Below are positions 44,768-54,427 of a stretch of 64,000 nt of DNA, one piece after another. Under the pieces are notes generated by a model. It did no database searches and had not been told where the DNA came from. It was given only the letters and a program-made list of their open reading frames with translations. How positions within the stretch are numbered: the first letter of the stretch is position 1; each line of letters begins with the position of its first letter. The position numbers and the translations under genes were made by a program. Where the stretch lies: positions 48,012 to 112,011 of the forward strand of contig JADGNQ010000006.1 in NCBI GenBank assembly GCA_017883385.1, written 5' to 3'. This DNA comes from Candidatus Sulfotelmatobacter sp. (lineage in GTDB: Bacteria; Acidobacteriota; Terriglobia; Terriglobales; Acidobacteriaceae).

Positions 44768-46501
44768 ATGCGAATTCTAGGACTCTCATCATTCCGGCAC
44801 GACACTTCGGCAGCGCTGCTCGAAGACAATCGCATTGTGGCTGCGATCGAAGACGCGAAATTCTCTCGGACGCAGAGCCGCGGCCTACCGGAAGCTGCCA
44901 TCCGCTACTGCCTGGAGGCAGCTGGAGCCACGTGGCATGAGTTGGATGAGGTTGCGGTGAGTGCGCGTCCGGTGCAGGGCTGGATGCGGCGCTCCTGGGG
45001 AGCGATGCGGACGTCGCCGCTGGCGCCGGTTTCGGGTGCGTATTTTGAAGCGAATGAACTGGGAAGCCTGGCTCGCGATCTGAGCAATCTTCGCGTGCTG
45101 CGGCACAAGAACGGGACGTCTGGATGCAAGTTTCGCAGCTATGAGCATCATCAATGTCATGCGGCCAGCGCGTTCTATCTTTCGCCGTTTGACCGGGCGC
45201 TGATTTTGACGATGGATGAGGACGGCGACGGCCGGTGCGGCATGCTGGCGGTCGGCGAGAGCACTCAAATGCGGCCGCTGCAGTCGATCGCGTTTCCTCA
45301 TTCGCTGGCCTGGGTCTACTCGCAGATTACGGAACTGCTCGGGTTTGTTCCGCGCAAAGAGGAACACAAGACGCAGTGGCTCAGCCTGGAAGGCGAAGCC
45401 AAGTACAAGCAGGTGTTTCTGAAAATGCTGCGCAGCGGCGACAGCCTGCTGCCGCGCATCGATTCAAGCTTTTTGCAGTACGGGGTTACCGGCCGCCTGG
45501 CTCTGGCCAGCAAGTTTTACCGGCAGCTCGGCATTTCCGAGGGCACGCAGACGCTGGCCGATGACCAGCGCCGCGAACTCGCGAGCAGCGTGCAGCAGGC
45601 GTGTACAGAAATCGTTGGGGACCTGCTCGACTTCTATTGCAAGCGCGAGGGCATTCAGAACGTTTGTTTGGGCGGTGGATTGTTCCAGAACGTGCTGCTG
45701 GTTTCCGATCTGGAGAAGCGGTTGGGTCTCGATCGCATCTTTGTGCCGCCGGCTCCGGGGAACTCCGGTTGCTCCGTCGGTGCAGCGATGTTGGCCTGGC
45801 ACCAGGACAAGAGCCGGCCTCGCCGGGAATCCGAGTCGGGAAACTACTGGGGACCGGCATTCGGGGATCATCAGATCAAGGACGTTCTCGACAATTCAAA
45901 GTCCCGTTACGCGGTGCAAACGACTTCGGATCGCAGGAATGACTCTACGACGAAGCTCTTGCAAGCGGGGAAGATCGTGGGCTGGTTCCAGGGACGCGCC
46001 GAATTTGGTCCGCGGGCTCTAGGAAACCGCAGTCTGCTGGCTTCGCTCTGGGCTCCCTATGTCAAAGAGAACATGAACGACTTTGTCAAGCACCGCGAGT
46101 GGTTTCGTCCCTTCGCAATTTCGATTCCCGACGAGGACTGTGCCCAGTACTTCGACGCCTCGCGCAACTGCGGCGCGATGAATTCGCTGGCGACGGTGAA
46201 GGCGGGAGTCGATGTTGTGCCGGCGGACTTTCTGTTGCCCGGGCGGCGGGTACGGCTCCACGTGGTCGACCGCAAGAGCAACCCCATGTTCTGGAACCTG
46301 CTGAAGCGTTTTGGCGAGCAGGCTCCGGCGCCCATGCTGTTGAACACGTCGTTCAATATTGCGGGCGAACCTCTGGTGACGCGGCCCCAGGATGCGGTGC
46401 GCAGTTATTACTGTTCGGGCATTGACGCCCTGGTGGTTGAGAGTTTTGTTTTGTCGAAAGCTACGGCCATGCATGTGCTCGCAGGAGTACGCGCGGGTTG
46501 A
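44768..46501 (+). CDS. O-carbamoyltransferase (NodU/CmcH family), second copy
   Basis: 577 aa, full length. N-terminal site: LSSFRHDTSAALLED, YEHHQCHAASAFYLS and MDEDGDG. C-terminal domain: GRAEFGPRALGNRSLL, WFRPFAISIPDE and LNTSFNIAGEPLVTRP. It is clearly homologous to, but well diverged from, the copy at 37817, so the two probably modify different positions or acceptors. The ATG at 44768 starts the domain exactly; upstream open sequence belongs to the zinc-ribbon gene. Confidence 0.92.
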   Translation: MRILGLSSFRHDTSAALLEDNRIVAAIEDAKFSRTQSRGLPEAAIRYCLEAAGATWHELDEVAVSARPVQGWMRRSWGAMRTSPLAPVSGAYFEANELGSLARDLSNLRVLRHKNGTSGCKFRSYEHHQCHAASAFYLSPFDRALILTMDEDGDGRCGMLAVGESTQMRPLQSIAFPHSLAWVYSQITELLGFVPRKEEHKTQWLSLEGEAKYKQVFLKMLRSGDSLLPRIDSSFLQYGVTGRLALASKFYRQLGISEGTQTLADDQRRELASSVQQACTEIVGDLLDFYCKREGIQNVCLGGGLFQNVLLVSDLEKRLGLDRIFVPPAPGNSGCSVGAAMLAWHQDKSRPRRESESGNYWGPAFGDHQIKDVLDNSKSRYAVQTTSDRRNDSTTKLLQAGKIVGWFQGRAEFGPRALGNRSLLASLWAPYVKENMNDFVKHREWFRPFAISIPDEDCAQYFDASRNCGAMNSLATVKAGVDVVPADFLLPGRRVRLHVVDRKSNPMFWNLLKRFGEQAPAPMLLNTSFNIAGEPLVTRPQDAVRSYYCSGIDALVVESFVLSKATAMHVLAGVRAG

Positions 46502-46582
46502 ACGATAAGTTGCAAGTCAGATTCGAACGGCAGTTTTGAAGTCAATTTTGAATAGAAACATCACAAGAAAGGAATACGGGAC

Positions 46583-47596
46583 ATGAGTTCGCAAAAACGG
46601 ATCTTGGTAACAGGGGCGGGTGGGTTCATCGGCCACCATTTGGTAAAGCGCTTGAAGAAGGAAGGTCACTGGGTCCGCGGCGTGGACATCAAGTGTCCCG
46701 AGTACGAAGCCAGTGCAGGCGATCAGTTCGAAGTTCTCGATCTGCGCAAAGCCGAGGCCTGTCTGCTGGCCACGCGCGGGGGCATTGATGAGGTCTACAA
46801 CCTGGCCGCCGACATGGGTGGCATTGGCTACATTACTTCAAACCACGCCGATATCAGCCGCAATAACATTCTGATCAACGCGCAAATGCTCGAGGCCGCG
46901 CGTCAAAACGGGGTGAAGCGCTTCCTGTTCTCCTCCTCGGCCTGCGTGTATGCGCAAGGCAAACAGAAGAATCCGGAAGTCACTCCTCTGCGGGAAGAAG
47001 ATGCTTTCCCGGCGGATCCCGAGCCGGGTTACGGCTGGGAGAAGCTGTTCGCCGAGGAACTGTGCCGCTACTACTACAAGGACTTTGGTTTCGAGACCCG
47101 AATCGTGCGTTTCCACAACGTCTACGGACCTCTCGGCACCTACGACGGTGGCAAAGAGAAAGCTCCGGCTGCCATTTCCCGCAAGGTCGCTCTCAGTGAA
47201 GATGGTGGCGACATTGAAGTCTGGGGCGACGGCGAGCAGACGCGTTCGTTCATGTACATCGACGACTGCGTGGAAGGCCTGATTCGCATCATGGCTTCCG
47301 ACTGCCGCGACGCGCTGAACCTCGGCACCGACGAACTGGTGACAATCAACGGCTTGGTCGACATCATCAGCAAAATCGCCGACAAGCGCTTGGTGAAACG
47401 GCACAACCTGACCGGTCCACAGGGTGTTCGCGGACGCAACAGCGACAACTCGATGCTGCGGCGCGTGCTCGGATGGGAGCCTAAGATCCTGCTGGAGCAA
47501 GGTCTCACCATTACCTACAAGTGGATCGAGTCTGAGGTCCAGAGATCGCCGAAGTATGCCGCGCAGATGAACCGCGTGCTTACGCCGGCGCGTTAA
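46583..47596 (+). CDS. GDP-mannose 3,5-epimerase-like NDP-sugar epimerase
   Basis: 337 aa, extended SDR. NAD-binding TGAGGFIGHHL is followed by NLAADMGGIGYITSNHA, SSSACVYAQGK, YGWEKLFAEELC (YxxxK), RFHNVYGPLGTYDGGKEKAP and GVRGRNSDN. These match, almost motif for motif, plant GDP-mannose 3,5-epimerase (DMGGMGF, RFHNIYGPFGTW, GVRGRNSDN). The expected products from GDP-mannose are GDP-L-galactose or GDP-L-gulose, unusual EPS sugars. Substrate cannot be proven by sequence alone. Confidence 0.85.
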   Translation: MSSQKRILVTGAGGFIGHHLVKRLKKEGHWVRGVDIKCPEYEASAGDQFEVLDLRKAEACLLATRGGIDEVYNLAADMGGIGYITSNHADISRNNILINAQMLEAARQNGVKRFLFSSSACVYAQGKQKNPEVTPLREEDAFPADPEPGYGWEKLFAEELCRYYYKDFGFETRIVRFHNVYGPLGTYDGGKEKAPAAISRKVALSEDGGDIEVWGDGEQTRSFMYIDDCVEGLIRIMASDCRDALNLGTDELVTINGLVDIISKIADKRLVKRHNLTGPQGVRGRNSDNSMLRRVLGWEPKILLEQGLTITYKWIESEVQRSPKYAAQMNRVLTPAR

Positions 47597-47658
47597 CGGT
47601 TTGACTAGCCCTTCCCCCTCCCCCAATTTCTAGATTCGGTTGTTACTCACGATTCCTT

Positions 47659-48474
47659 ATGCCGATCGAGTTTGAACTACAGCAAGGTAGTCAGCCGCTA
47701 ACTCCGGAGCAAGCCGGGGAAGTTAGGTCTTTCCCCGTGCTCGGTATTCGAGTGGATGCGGTCCAGATTCCAGACGCGATCGCGGTGCTTGAGCGGTGGA
47801 TCGCAGAACGCGGTCCCAGCCGGTACGTGGCCGTGACCGGGATGCACGGAGTGATGGAGTCTCGTCGCAGCCGGGAATTCCAAGAGATTCTGGGGGCGGC
47901 GGGTCTAGTCGTCGCCGACGGAATGCCGCTGGTGTGGCTCGGACGCTGGCATGGCTACAACATGCGGCGGCGCGTGTATGGCCCGGAATTGACGGATACG
48001 TTTTGCCAGGTAACCGGCGGCAAGTACCGGCATTTCTTCTACGGCGGCGCTCCCGGTGTGGCGGACGATCTGGCCCGAACACTGCAGCAGCGCCACGGTA
48101 TCCGTATCGCAGGAACGTATTGTCCGCCGTTTCGTCCTCTGACAGACAAGGAAGATCGCGAAGTGGTGGAAACGATCAATGGCTCCGGTGCCGACGTGGT
48201 TTGGGTTGGTCTGAGCACTCCCAAGCAGGAAACCTGGATGTTTCAGCATCGCGACAAACTGCAGGTTCCGGCCATGCTCGGCGTTGGCGCGGCGTTCGAT
48301 CTCAACACGGGCCGGCTGAAACAGGCTCCAGAGTGGATGCGCGAAAACGGGCTGGAATGGCTCTTCCGATTATTAGCTGAGCCCCGGCGGCTGTGGCGTC
48401 GCTACCTGGTTTATGGTCCGGCATTTGCGTGGAATGTCTCTCTCGAATTGCTGGGTTTAAAGGCGTTCGAGTGA
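47659..48474 (+). CDS. WecG/TagA/CpsF-family glycosyltransferase
   Basis: 271 aa (GT26). Motifs: VTGMHGVMES, VVADGMPLVWLGR, FFYGGAPGVADDLA, VVWVGLSTPKQE, GVGAAFDLNTGRLKQAP and the C-terminal basic WLFRLLAEPRRLWRRYL, which binds the membrane. It adds the second sugar to a polyprenyl-linked first sugar. It is the last recognised biosynthetic gene of the EPS run. The donor is unknown; ManNAc(A) is used by WecG and TagA. Confidence 0.92.
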   Translation: MPIEFELQQGSQPLTPEQAGEVRSFPVLGIRVDAVQIPDAIAVLERWIAERGPSRYVAVTGMHGVMESRRSREFQEILGAAGLVVADGMPLVWLGRWHGYNMRRRVYGPELTDTFCQVTGGKYRHFFYGGAPGVADDLARTLQQRHGIRIAGTYCPPFRPLTDKEDREVVETINGSGADVVWVGLSTPKQETWMFQHRDKLQVPAMLGVGAAFDLNTGRLKQAPEWMRENGLEWLFRLLAEPRRLWRRYLVYGPAFAWNVSLELLGLKAFE

Positions 48475-48635
48475 ATCTGCAATAGCAGTCGATCGCAAGT
48501 TCCCCTGATCGATGCAAGAGAAAGAGAAATAGGCTTGTTCCGGGATGTACTCCCGCGGCGAGTCGATTTAATAACTAGAGACAACTTTTGGATTGTGCCG
48601 GTACGCCGCGCACGACCAGTAATTGGAGATCAACA

Positions 48636-51017
48636 ATGAATCCCAGCGCTCTCGGAACCCCGGTCGCAACCTTTTCCCGAACTCGTGGAACTCTCCTGGC
48701 CCTCGTATTACTGGCGGTCGGAGTTCCGGCACAACTGCTGGCGCAGGCCGTGCCTTTTGTGAACCAGCCTTTGAGTCCCTCCGCCGCTAATCCCGGCGGG
48801 GCGGCATTTACACTTAACGTATCGGGCACGGGTTTTGCCAGCAATGCGGTGGTTAATTGGAACGGCAGCGCGCGGACCACCACCTTCGTCAGCAGCTCGA
48901 AAGTACAGGCTGCGATTCCGGCTACCGACATCGCGGTTGCCGGTACGGCCAGCGTGACCGTGACCAATCCAACCAACGGGGCAACTTCCAGCCCGGTCTT
49001 CTTCTCGATTGCTAAGGCATTCACGGCCATTGCGCTTGTGCGCAAAGATATCGCCGCGGGCGCGCAAGCCCAGGCCCTGGTCGTGGGCGATTTCAACAAA
49101 GATGGAAAACACGATATCGCAGTCGCCAATGGGGCAGGGAACAGTGTGTCGATTTACCTGGGCAATGGCGACGGGACTTTCCAGACGCCGGTGAATTATT
49201 CGACGGCCCACGGTTTCCCGGATGCGATCGTGGCCGGGGACTTTAATGGTGACGGCAAAATGGATTTGGCCGTCGTGCTGCAGCGCATCAACCAGGTTTC
49301 GATTCTGCTGGGCAACGGCGACGGTACGTTCGGCCTCCATCAGGAATTCAACACCGGCACTAATCCCATTGCCGCGGCTGTCGGAGATGTTAATGGAGAT
49401 GGCAAGCTCGACTTGGCGGTGGTGAACACCAACGACCATACCGTCTCCATTCTGCTGGGCAACGGGGACGGAACGTTCCAGAGCCACGCCGACTATGCTA
49501 CCGGCCTAACTCCTCAAGGCGTTGCGATCGGTGACTTGAACGGCGACGGATTCCTGGACCTTGCCGTCGCGAACACCAACGACAACACGGTCTCGGTTCT
49601 GCTGAACAACGGCGCCGGAGGCTTCCCGACCCATACCGACCTGGCCACTGCGGGCGGCCCCACGTTTCCTGCGATCGGCGACTTCAACAACGACGGCAAG
49701 CTTGACATTGCGGTGTCCACCATTTCGCGGCGGGCTTCGGTTCTCTTCGGCAATGGGGATGGAACTTTTGCCGTGCACAAGGATCTGGGGACGGGCGGAA
49801 ATTCCCAGATGGTCGTGGCCGCGGACATCAACAATGACGGCAAGCTGGATCTCGTGGTGGTCAACACTTCCGACAACGACATCAGCATCATTCCCAGCAA
49901 CGGAGACGGAAGTTTCAAGTCCGAGCAGGTCTACCCTGTAAATACCGGAGCGGGATGGCTTGGAGTTGGTGACTTCAACGGCGACGGCAAGGCTGATGTC
50001 GCAGTGGTCGACACTATCGCCGGCATGATCAGCGTCCTGAACAGCACCGCCATCAGCGTGAATCCCACGCTGTTGACCTGGACCGGACAGGAAGGTGGGG
50101 TTACCAGCGCGGCGAAGATCGTGACCCTGAAGAATGCTGGCACCAGCGCGATCGGGATTACACAGCCGTTCACTATGATCGGCGCCAATCCGGGCGATTT
50201 TGCCCAGACCAACACCTGCGGCACCAGCCTGGCGGCTGGCGGGACCTGCACTATCTCCAACACATTCACGCCGCAGAATCAGGGCGTGCGCATCGCGGAA
50301 GTGGTGATTCCCTTTACCAACGGGACCTCGACCGGGTATTCCTTCTACGGACAAGCCAAGATCGACATCACGCTGGGACCGACCCGCAGCTTCACGTATA
50401 AGCCCCAGTTGCTCAATACCACCAGCAAGGTGATGAACTTCAAGCTGACCAACGTCAGCGGGCTGACGATCCCTGATATCACTCTCCTTGTCAACGGACA
50501 CAACGACGGTGACTTCAAGATCGTAGCCGGAACAACCTGCCCCAATCCCGGCCCCGGCCCGCTTGGGCCGGGTGTCAGTTGCAATATTGCAGTGGCTTAC
50601 GCCCCGACCATCGTCGGAGGAGAGAGTGCCGCGTTGAACGTGTTTGGCAACTTCACTCCTGGAAACGGACAACAGGCAGCGCTGCTGTTCGGTACAGGCA
50701 CTGCGGTTTCGGTGACACCGGGCACGTTGACCTTTGCGGCGCAGAACGTTGGGACTACAAGCGCGGCGAAGAAGGTGACCTTCAAGAACGTAGGCAGCAC
50801 GGCGATGCCGGTTACCAGCATCAACATTTCCGGCGCGAATCAGTTGGATTTTAGCGAGACCGATAACTGCAAGCCCAGCGTCCCTGCCGGAGGGACCTGC
50901 ACCATCAACGTAACCTTCACGCCGACCGCCACAGGAACTCGCAACGCGACCCTGAGCATCGGCGATCCTGACCCCACCGGCCCGCAAATGGTTTCACTGA
51001 TCGGCGTGGGTCAATAA
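48636..51017 (+). CDS. Secreted FG-GAP/VCBS repeat protein with ASH (choice-of-anchor D) domains
   Basis: 794 aa. A signal peptide ends LLAQ. An IPT/TIG-like domain follows ([20 protein letters not shown]). Then come seven FG-GAP units with the calcium-binding core DxNxDGxxD (such as [13 protein letters not shown] and [13 protein letters not shown]), which should build a beta-propeller. The C-terminal half has ASH-type beta-sandwich repeats ([20 protein letters not shown], ending SLIGVGQ). It is likely extracellular or surface-bound; the ligand is unknown. GGAG lies about seven bases before the ATG. Confidence 0.88.
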   Translation: MNPSALGTPVATFSRTRGTLLALVLLAVGVPAQLLAQAVPFVNQPLSPSAANPGGAAFTLNVSGTGFASNAVVNWNGSARTTTFVSSSKVQAAIPATDIAVAGTASVTVTNPTNGATSSPVFFSIAKAFTAIALVRKDIAAGAQAQALVVGDFNKDGKHDIAVANGAGNSVSIYLGNGDGTFQTPVNYSTAHGFPDAIVAGDFNGDGKMDLAVVLQRINQVSILLGNGDGTFGLHQEFNTGTNPIAAAVGDVNGDGKLDLAVVNTNDHTVSILLGNGDGTFQSHADYATGLTPQGVAIGDLNGDGFLDLAVANTNDNTVSVLLNNGAGGFPTHTDLATAGGPTFPAIGDFNNDGKLDIAVSTISRRASVLFGNGDGTFAVHKDLGTGGNSQMVVAADINNDGKLDLVVVNTSDNDISIIPSNGDGSFKSEQVYPVNTGAGWLGVGDFNGDGKADVAVVDTIAGMISVLNSTAISVNPTLLTWTGQEGGVTSAAKIVTLKNAGTSAIGITQPFTMIGANPGDFAQTNTCGTSLAAGGTCTISNTFTPQNQGVRIAEVVIPFTNGTSTGYSFYGQAKIDITLGPTRSFTYKPQLLNTTSKVMNFKLTNVSGLTIPDITLLVNGHNDGDFKIVAGTTCPNPGPGPLGPGVSCNIAVAYAPTIVGGESAALNVFGNFTPGNGQQAALLFGTGTAVSVTPGTLTFAAQNVGTTSAAKKVTFKNVGSTAMPVTSINISGANQLDFSETDNCKPSVPAGGTCTINVTFTPTATGTRNATLSIGDPDPTGPQMVSLIGVGQ

Positions 51018-51026
51018 CCGAAAAAT

Positions 51027-51071
51027 AGCCACTGCTGCTCGAACCTGAGTGGCAGTGGCTGTTGTTGTTTT
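51027..51071 (+). terminator. Rho-independent terminator after the FG-GAP gene
   Basis: AGCCACTGC (51027-51035) pairs perfectly with GCAGTGGCT (51052-51060), followed by GTTGTTGTTTT. It lies 10 bases beyond the stop and separates this gene from the ASH-repeat pair. Confidence 0.85.
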
Positions 51072-51149
51072 AACCAGGCCTTAACAAGCAGGCAATAGAT
51101 TGGCAAGTGCAACTCTTCTTGGAGTTGCCGCACGGGGGGAGAACAGCTA

Positions 51150-54100
51150 GTGGGGACCCAAGGGCTCAGGACTATGAACGAGGCGGTTGGTACGAGTGTC
51201 AGGCGCGTTGTGCTTCGGTGCCTTCTGATTGCGGGAGTCGTGGCATTGGCGTGCGCGGGTTTTGCCCAGTCGGCATCCATGACGTCGGTGCCAGGCTTGA
51301 CCACGGCGACCACCCCTAATCCGACCACTGCACCGGATCCGACCATCGCCGTGGGCACACTGCAGTACTGCGAACTGGTCAACAGCGGATATCAATGCTG
51401 GTGGAAAACTGGCCCCAACGCAAATCAGCCGGTCAGTTTCTTTGGGAGCACTGCTGCCAAGTCCGCGACGGGTCCATGGAGTCAAAACAGCAACAACCGG
51501 GGCAATACGTCGCACTGCCCGATGGGCAACAGCCCCAACGCCCAGATCATTCACGACAACGTTTACAACCTTTGGATCATGCAGAGGCGTACGCACGTGA
51601 CTGCTGGCCACGACTACATGTGCGTGGCGATCAGCAATATCGAGGATATCAGCCAGGCGACTTTCGGATGGTTTGGATTCGAGTTTGACCTGGACACGGC
51701 GCTTCCCACTAATGCGCAGGGGCACTTCTACTACCCGGATTACCCGCAGGCGGGCTTGTGGCAAACATCCTCGTCGTCCAATCCTCCTTACGGGGCTGCC
51801 AAAGATCAAGCTCTTTGGCTCACCTATGATCTGCAGGATGTTGACAACGCCTTCAATATCACTGGTGTCCTGGCGTGCGCCGTCGATCTGGCCGGTCTGC
51901 GCGCCAGCACTTCGACTCCGTGGGTCAATAATTCCAAGACTCCGGCGTGCGTGGTATCTCATCCGTTGACCGCGTTCAACCGCCGCCGGAGCTACGTTCC
52001 GGCGAACAATTCTGACACCACTCCGCCGCTGCCTCTGGACGGCGAAATGTTCACCTATCTCATTGAGCCCGCGCACGACGGGCACACCTTTCTGACGCAG
52101 GCAACCCATACGCAGGGAGTAGAACAGTGGACCATCGACTGGACGTCCGCTACCCCGACACCGGTCAATCTGAACAGCTGGGATCTGCCCTCAACTCAGT
52201 CGGCGGGAGATCAGCTGGCCTGCTTCACACCTACCAGTTACTACAACACGGTTTGTATTCCTCAGCCCACGACAGCGAGCACTGGTGTTTCTCTCGATTC
52301 GTTGGGCGACCGCATGCAGCAATTCTTCCACTACACGGCGAACGGCGGATTGGGAGGAATGTGGACCTCAGCTCACGCCATTCAGATCGCTCCGAGCGCG
52401 ACTCTGAGCCAGACCGAGGCAGACGTCCGAGTGCTGCAATGGAATACTGCAACCCCGGCCGCGATCGTCGTCGGCGCTGACTATCCCATCAAGGATCCGA
52501 ACGACGCATCGGCCTATGTCTTCCTGCCCAGCGTCGCGCGCGACAAAGTGGGCAACATTCAGGGCATCGTGGCAGTGTCCGGAACAAAGCCAGCGGAGCA
52601 CCCTGGATTGGAGAGTGTGTTTTATCTTCCCGGTTCGGCCACGCTCGGCAGTTACGGCTATATTGCCAACCCGGCGAATGACGGCGATGCTCAGGATGCG
52701 GGTGACTTCCACTGGGGAGACTGGTTGGGAGCGGTCCTTGATCCCAGTGACTCGTGCACGGTCTGGGTGGTAGGGGAGTACCTTCCCACGAACCGTTCCA
52801 CCGCACCGGTCTGGTCTACACAAATCGCTTCGCTTCCGCCTGCGGCGGGTTGCGGAAGTTCCGCGTCGTTGTCGTCCACCAGTCTGACGTTTGGAAGTCA
52901 AGAAATTGGTACCACGAGCCCGCTGCAAACGTTGAAGCTCACGAATGGCGAAGCGGTTGCGCTGAATATCACGAGCATTGTGGCGAGCGGAGATTTTGGC
53001 GAGACCGACAATTGCGGCTCGACTCTGGCAGGGAACGCGAGTTGCACCATTCACGTCACTTTCACGCCGACAGTTGTCGGGGCCCGAACGGGTAAGGTGA
53101 CAGTCACCGACGACGCCTCAAACAGTCCTCAAATGGCTGGCCTGAGCGGGACTGGAATTCTGCAAGCCGTGCTGCTGAACCCGACTAGTTTAACGTTCTC
53201 GACCACGGCGATCGGATCGACGAGCGTTGCGGAGTCCGTAAGCGTGACCAACGCGGGCGGCGCGGTTCTGACCATCGGTTCGGTTGCATCGACTGGCAAC
53301 TTCAACGAGACGGACACTTGCGCGGGAGCATCGTTGCAACCATCGGGGAGTTGCACAATCCGGGTGACCTTCAGTCCGACGACGGTAGGGACAATTGCGG
53401 GAGCAATCACGATTACCGACAGCGCTTTGAGTTCGCCGCAAGTGATCGGATTGAGCGGAACCGGTATAACGCCGCTCACGGTGGCGCCACTGTTGCTGAG
53501 TTTCGGCAACGTGAATGTGGGCTCGACCAGCGCGGCGCATACGATGACCGTGACCAATAACACCGGGTCGACGGTGAGTCTGGGGCTGGCTGCCAGTGGA
53601 GAATACGCCGTGAGCGGGAATGGAAGCGCGCCGTGCGGCAGCACTCTGGCGGCGGGCAAGCAGTGCACGGCAGGGGCAACGTTCAGTCCGACGGTGAATG
53701 GGACGACGCGTGGCGCGGTCACAGTAACCTCGAACACGAGTTTCAGTCCGCAGGTAGTAAGCGCGTCGGGGATCGGGGTGAATGGGACGGTGGGACCGTT
53801 GACGTTCACGCCGGTCAACGTAGTGTTCAGCAACGCGGTGGTGGGGGCGACGAGCGCGGCCAAAGTAGTGACCGTGACAAACAGCAGTACCGCGACCGTC
53901 ACGATCAGCGTGGTCACAGTGAGCGGCGAGTATGGGCTGGTGACGACGAAGACCCCGTGCGCCGGATCGGCGCTGGTGGCGGGAGCGAAGTGCACGCTGG
54001 CAGTAACGTTCAGTCCGACGGCCGCAGGGACGGTCTACGGATCAATCGCGATCACGGACAACGCGGCGATCGGAAAGCAGGTGGTGAGTTTGTCGTCGAC

Positions 54101-54425
54101 CGCGGTGTGGCCGGTTGTGGTGTCGTCCACGAGTCTCAATTTTGGGGCTCAGGCGGTCGGGTCGACGAGCGCGGCGCAGATTGCGACATTGACCAACAAT
54201 CAGGCGACAGCCCTGACGCTGGGTAGTATCACGGCGAGTGGGGATTATGTGGTAACTGCGGCGGGTACAAGTCCGTGCGGGAGCAGCGTAGCGGCTAAGG
54301 GTCAATGCACGATTGGGGTGGAGTTCAGTCCAACACAGGCGGGAACAATCGCCGGAGCGCTGAGCATCAGCCACTCCGCGGCCAACAGTCCGCTTGAAGT
54401 CGGCCTCACGGGTATCGGCCAGTAG
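51150..54425 (+). CDS. Large secreted protein with five ASH-type repeats (first paralogue)
   Basis: 1091 aa. A signal peptide (VVLRCLLIAGVVALACAGFAQ) leads to an N-terminal domain of about 530 residues I do not recognise; it holds paired Cys residues and many aromatic and Asn-rich segments (QYCELVNSGYQCWWK, YYPDYPQAGLWQ). Five ASH/choice-of-anchor D beta-sandwiches follow, each ending in a form of VGLSGTG. The GTG at 51150 has GGGGAG nine bases upstream; ATG 51174 would also give a good signal peptide. The protein is paralogous over nearly its full length to the next gene. Confidence 0.85.
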   Translation: MGTQGLRTMNEAVGTSVRRVVLRCLLIAGVVALACAGFAQSASMTSVPGLTTATTPNPTTAPDPTIAVGTLQYCELVNSGYQCWWKTGPNANQPVSFFGSTAAKSATGPWSQNSNNRGNTSHCPMGNSPNAQIIHDNVYNLWIMQRRTHVTAGHDYMCVAISNIEDISQATFGWFGFEFDLDTALPTNAQGHFYYPDYPQAGLWQTSSSSNPPYGAAKDQALWLTYDLQDVDNAFNITGVLACAVDLAGLRASTSTPWVNNSKTPACVVSHPLTAFNRRRSYVPANNSDTTPPLPLDGEMFTYLIEPAHDGHTFLTQATHTQGVEQWTIDWTSATPTPVNLNSWDLPSTQSAGDQLACFTPTSYYNTVCIPQPTTASTGVSLDSLGDRMQQFFHYTANGGLGGMWTSAHAIQIAPSATLSQTEADVRVLQWNTATPAAIVVGADYPIKDPNDASAYVFLPSVARDKVGNIQGIVAVSGTKPAEHPGLESVFYLPGSATLGSYGYIANPANDGDAQDAGDFHWGDWLGAVLDPSDSCTVWVVGEYLPTNRSTAPVWSTQIASLPPAAGCGSSASLSSTSLTFGSQEIGTTSPLQTLKLTNGEAVALNITSIVASGDFGETDNCGSTLAGNASCTIHVTFTPTVVGARTGKVTVTDDASNSPQMAGLSGTGILQAVLLNPTSLTFSTTAIGSTSVAESVSVTNAGGAVLTIGSVASTGNFNETDTCAGASLQPSGSCTIRVTFSPTTVGTIAGAITITDSALSSPQVIGLSGTGITPLTVAPLLLSFGNVNVGSTSAAHTMTVTNNTGSTVSLGLAASGEYAVSGNGSAPCGSTLAAGKQCTAGATFSPTVNGTTRGAVTVTSNTSFSPQVVSASGIGVNGTVGPLTFTPVNVVFSNAVVGATSAAKVVTVTNSSTATVTISVVTVSGEYGLVTTKTPCAGSALVAGAKCTLAVTFSPTAAGTVYGSIAITDNAAIGKQVVSLSSTAVWPVVVSSTSLNFGAQAVGSTSAAQIATLTNNQATALTLGSITASGDYVVTAAGTSPCGSSVAAKGQCTIGVEFSPTQAGTIAGALSISHSAANSPLEVGLTGIGQ

Positions 54426-54427
54426 CT

